Positions 5,656 through 6,676 of a stretch of 6,676 bases of DNA are shown here, piece by piece. Below the pieces are notes generated by a model. It was not told the origin of the DNA. It made no database searches and was given only the letters and a program-made list of their open reading frames with translations. A program made the position numbers and the translations under genes. Source of the stretch: JBBKWH01 sp037968855 (GTDB lineage Bacteria; Pseudomonadota; Gammaproteobacteria; Pseudomonadales; Moraxellaceae); contig JBBKWH010000035.1 in the NCBI GenBank assembly GCA_037968855.1, positions 1 through 6,676 on the forward strand, written 5' to 3'. Every line of letters starts with the position of its first letter. Position 1 is the stretch's first letter.

Positions 5656-6320
5656 TTTATTTAGACCACTTGACCAAGTCATATATGACGACGAAAGGTC
5701 GCCATTATCTTTTTAAAGAAATGACGGTGCAGATTCCATCTGGAAAAAATGTTGCTTTAATTGGGAAAAATGGCGCTGGAAAAAGTACGCTATTACGGAT
5801 TATTGGTGGAATTGATTATCCTGATGCTGGAAAAGTTATTACAGACTCAACTACTTCTTGGCCAGTTGGCCTTTCTGGCGGCTTTCAGGGGAGTTTATCA
5901 GGCCGTCAAAATGTACTCTTTGTCAGTAGACTTTATGCAAAATCGAGTGAGATCGATCAAAAAATAGAATTCGTTGAGTCTTTTGCTGATATTGGTAAAT
6001 ACTTTGATATGCCGATTAAAAGCTACTCATCAGGTATGCGTTCTAGACTCACTTTTGCTTTGAGCATGGCATTTGATTTTGACTACTATCTGATTGATGA
6101 GGTCACTAGTGTTGGAGATGCTCAGTTTAGAAGAAAATGTGAAAATATCATGAATCAGAAGCGTGAGCTAGCAAATTTCATTATGGTATCTCATAATTTA
6201 GAGAGCCTACCAAAGCAGTGTGATGTGGGGGTTGTCTTGATCGAAGGTCAAGCAACCTATTATGATGATATTGCAGAAGCAATAGAGGTGTATCAATCTT
6301 ATGCATTGGCAAAAAAATAG
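5652..6320 (+). CDS. kpsT: Capsule polysaccharide ABC transporter ATPase (KpsT)
   Basis: This cytoplasmic ATPase powers KpsM for capsule export. The 222-residue length equals that of E. coli KpsT (about 220). All ABC motifs are present: Walker A GKNGAGKST (38-46, Lys44), Q-loop Gln79 in GGFQGSLSGR, signature YSSGMRSRL (125-133), Walker B ending LIDE (147-150, catalytic Glu150), D-loop VGDA (154-157) and switch His181 in MVSHNLES. The SSGMR form of the signature and the SWPVGLSGGFQGS stretch (69-81) are typical of the KpsT/BexA/CtrD polysaccharide-export subfamily. The product is short, without the C-terminal carbohydrate-binding extension found in Wzt-type O-antigen ATPases, so substrate recognition is not expected from it. 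ATG 5652 overlaps the kpsM stop by 4 nt and has no obvious Shine-Dalgarno, which implies reinitiation from kpsM and fits matched subunit supply. The 3' end overlaps kpsE by 20 nt. Confidence 0.96.
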   Translation: MIYLDHLTKSYMTTKGRHYLFKEMTVQIPSGKNVALIGKNGAGKSTLLRIIGGIDYPDAGKVITDSTTSWPVGLSGGFQGSLSGRQNVLFVSRLYAKSSEIDQKIEFVESFADIGKYFDMPIKSYSSGMRSRLTFALSMAFDFDYYLIDEVTSVGDAQFRRKCENIMNQKRELANFIMVSHNLESLPKQCDVGVVLIEGQATYYDDIAEAIEVYQSYALAKK

Positions 6321-6676
6321 TTGGTGGCTGTTACCATTTTTGTTGATTGGTATCCCTTTAATAGGGGTATCTATTTATCTATTTGGTTTTGCTCAAGATC
6401 GATATACCAGTACATCTTTAGTGGTTGTCAAGCAGGTGAATGATAAGTCTGGGACGCAACTTGATGGTATTGGTGCGCTTTTAGGAGCGGTAGCCAGTAC
6501 TAATACCGAAGATGCAAAGTTTTTAAAAGAGTATATTGAATCACCTGATATGCTGCAAAAACTGGATCAGCAATTAAATTTTAGAGCAAATTTTTTAGGC
6601 GATGGTCAAGATCCCGTTTTTCAACTTTCAGAAGATGCCTCGAAAGAAGAGTTATTGAATTTTTATCGAAAAAGAG
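6301..6676 (+). CDS. kpsE: Capsule export inner-membrane adaptor (KpsE), 3' truncated by window
   Basis: The frame is open from ATG 6301 to the right edge (125 codons plus one base); a full-length protein would be about 360-390 residues. KpsE/BexC/CtrB proteins are polysaccharide co-polymerase family members anchored at both ends in the inner membrane, with a coiled-coil periplasmic body that links the KpsMT transporter to outer-membrane KpsD. Seen here are a short cytoplasmic N-terminus, one membrane segment (about 9-31), then the family-like DRYTSTSLVVVKQ (33-45), EDAKFLKEYIESPDMLQKL (70-88) and the start of a helical region. The start lies inside kpsT, 20 nt before its stop; a GAGGTG ribosome-binding-like sequence at 6285-6290 lies 10 nt upstream, and an in-frame TAG at 6283-6285 rules out an earlier ATG. 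The second transmembrane helix and C-terminus lie outside the window. kpsD is the expected next gene. Confidence 0.88.
   Translation, partial: MHWQKNSWWLLPFLLIGIPLIGVSIYLFGFAQDRYTSTSLVVVKQVNDKSGTQLDGIGALLGAVASTNTEDAKFLKEYIESPDMLQKLDQQLNFRANFLGDGQDPVFQLSEDASKEELLNFYRKR

Noticed and set aside
5761..5967. Plus-strand 68-codon frame inside kpsT
   Set aside because: Alternate frame over the Walker A to Q-loop region of an intact ABC ATPase.
1..6676. CRISPR array, insertion sequence, tRNA/rRNA, phage or toxin-antitoxin genes
   Set aside because: No regularly spaced repeats, transposase motifs, tRNA cloverleaf or matching small gene pairs were seen.

Overview
The window looks like part of a gammaproteobacterial chromosome, most like Pseudomonadales. 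That placement is inferred from gene content and order, because no rRNA or marker phylogeny is available here. It joins two kinds of DNA. The left half (about 1-3600) is core housekeeping: nadB (L-aspartate oxidase, NAD synthesis) on the minus strand, and, divergent from it, a periplasmic DegP/MucD-type serine protease. The right half (from about 3600 to the edge) is the start of a group 2, ABC-transporter-dependent capsule export locus, kpsF-kpsM-kpsT-kpsE, which runs off the right end.

Layout. Bases 1-214 lie downstream of nadB and hold nothing I can name. nadB occupies 1825 down to 215. A 236-base divergent intergenic region (1826-2061) should hold the promoters of both nadB and the protease. 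The protease gene (2062-3465) is followed by several short inverted repeats and then a good intrinsic terminator (3569-3599). A leader of about 290 bases (3600-3893) precedes kpsF; it holds a strong Shine-Dalgarno sequence feeding a possible 42-codon upstream ORF that overlaps the kpsF start. kpsF (3894-4853), kpsM (4858-5655), kpsT (5652-6320) and kpsE (6301-right edge) are packed with a 4-nt gap, a 4-nt overlap and a 20-nt overlap, so they form a translationally coupled operon.

How the genes work together. KpsF makes arabinose-5-phosphate, the precursor of the Kdo that in group 2 capsules forms the linker to the lipid anchor. KpsM (membrane domain) and KpsT (ATPase) form the ABC transporter that moves the lipid-linked polysaccharide across the inner membrane. 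KpsE is the periplasmic adaptor that passes it towards an outer-membrane KpsD-like protein, expected just beyond the right edge. NadB is metabolically unrelated to these. The MucD-like protease serves envelope quality control and is separated from the capsule operon by the terminator.

The main points of interest are: the nadB/mucD junction lacks the sigma-E/anti-sigma genes that sit there in Pseudomonas; a capsule locus starts where lepA follows mucD in Pseudomonas; the kps leader has an unusual arrangement; and base composition drops sharply after kpsF. All the proteins belong to known families, and I see no wholly new system.
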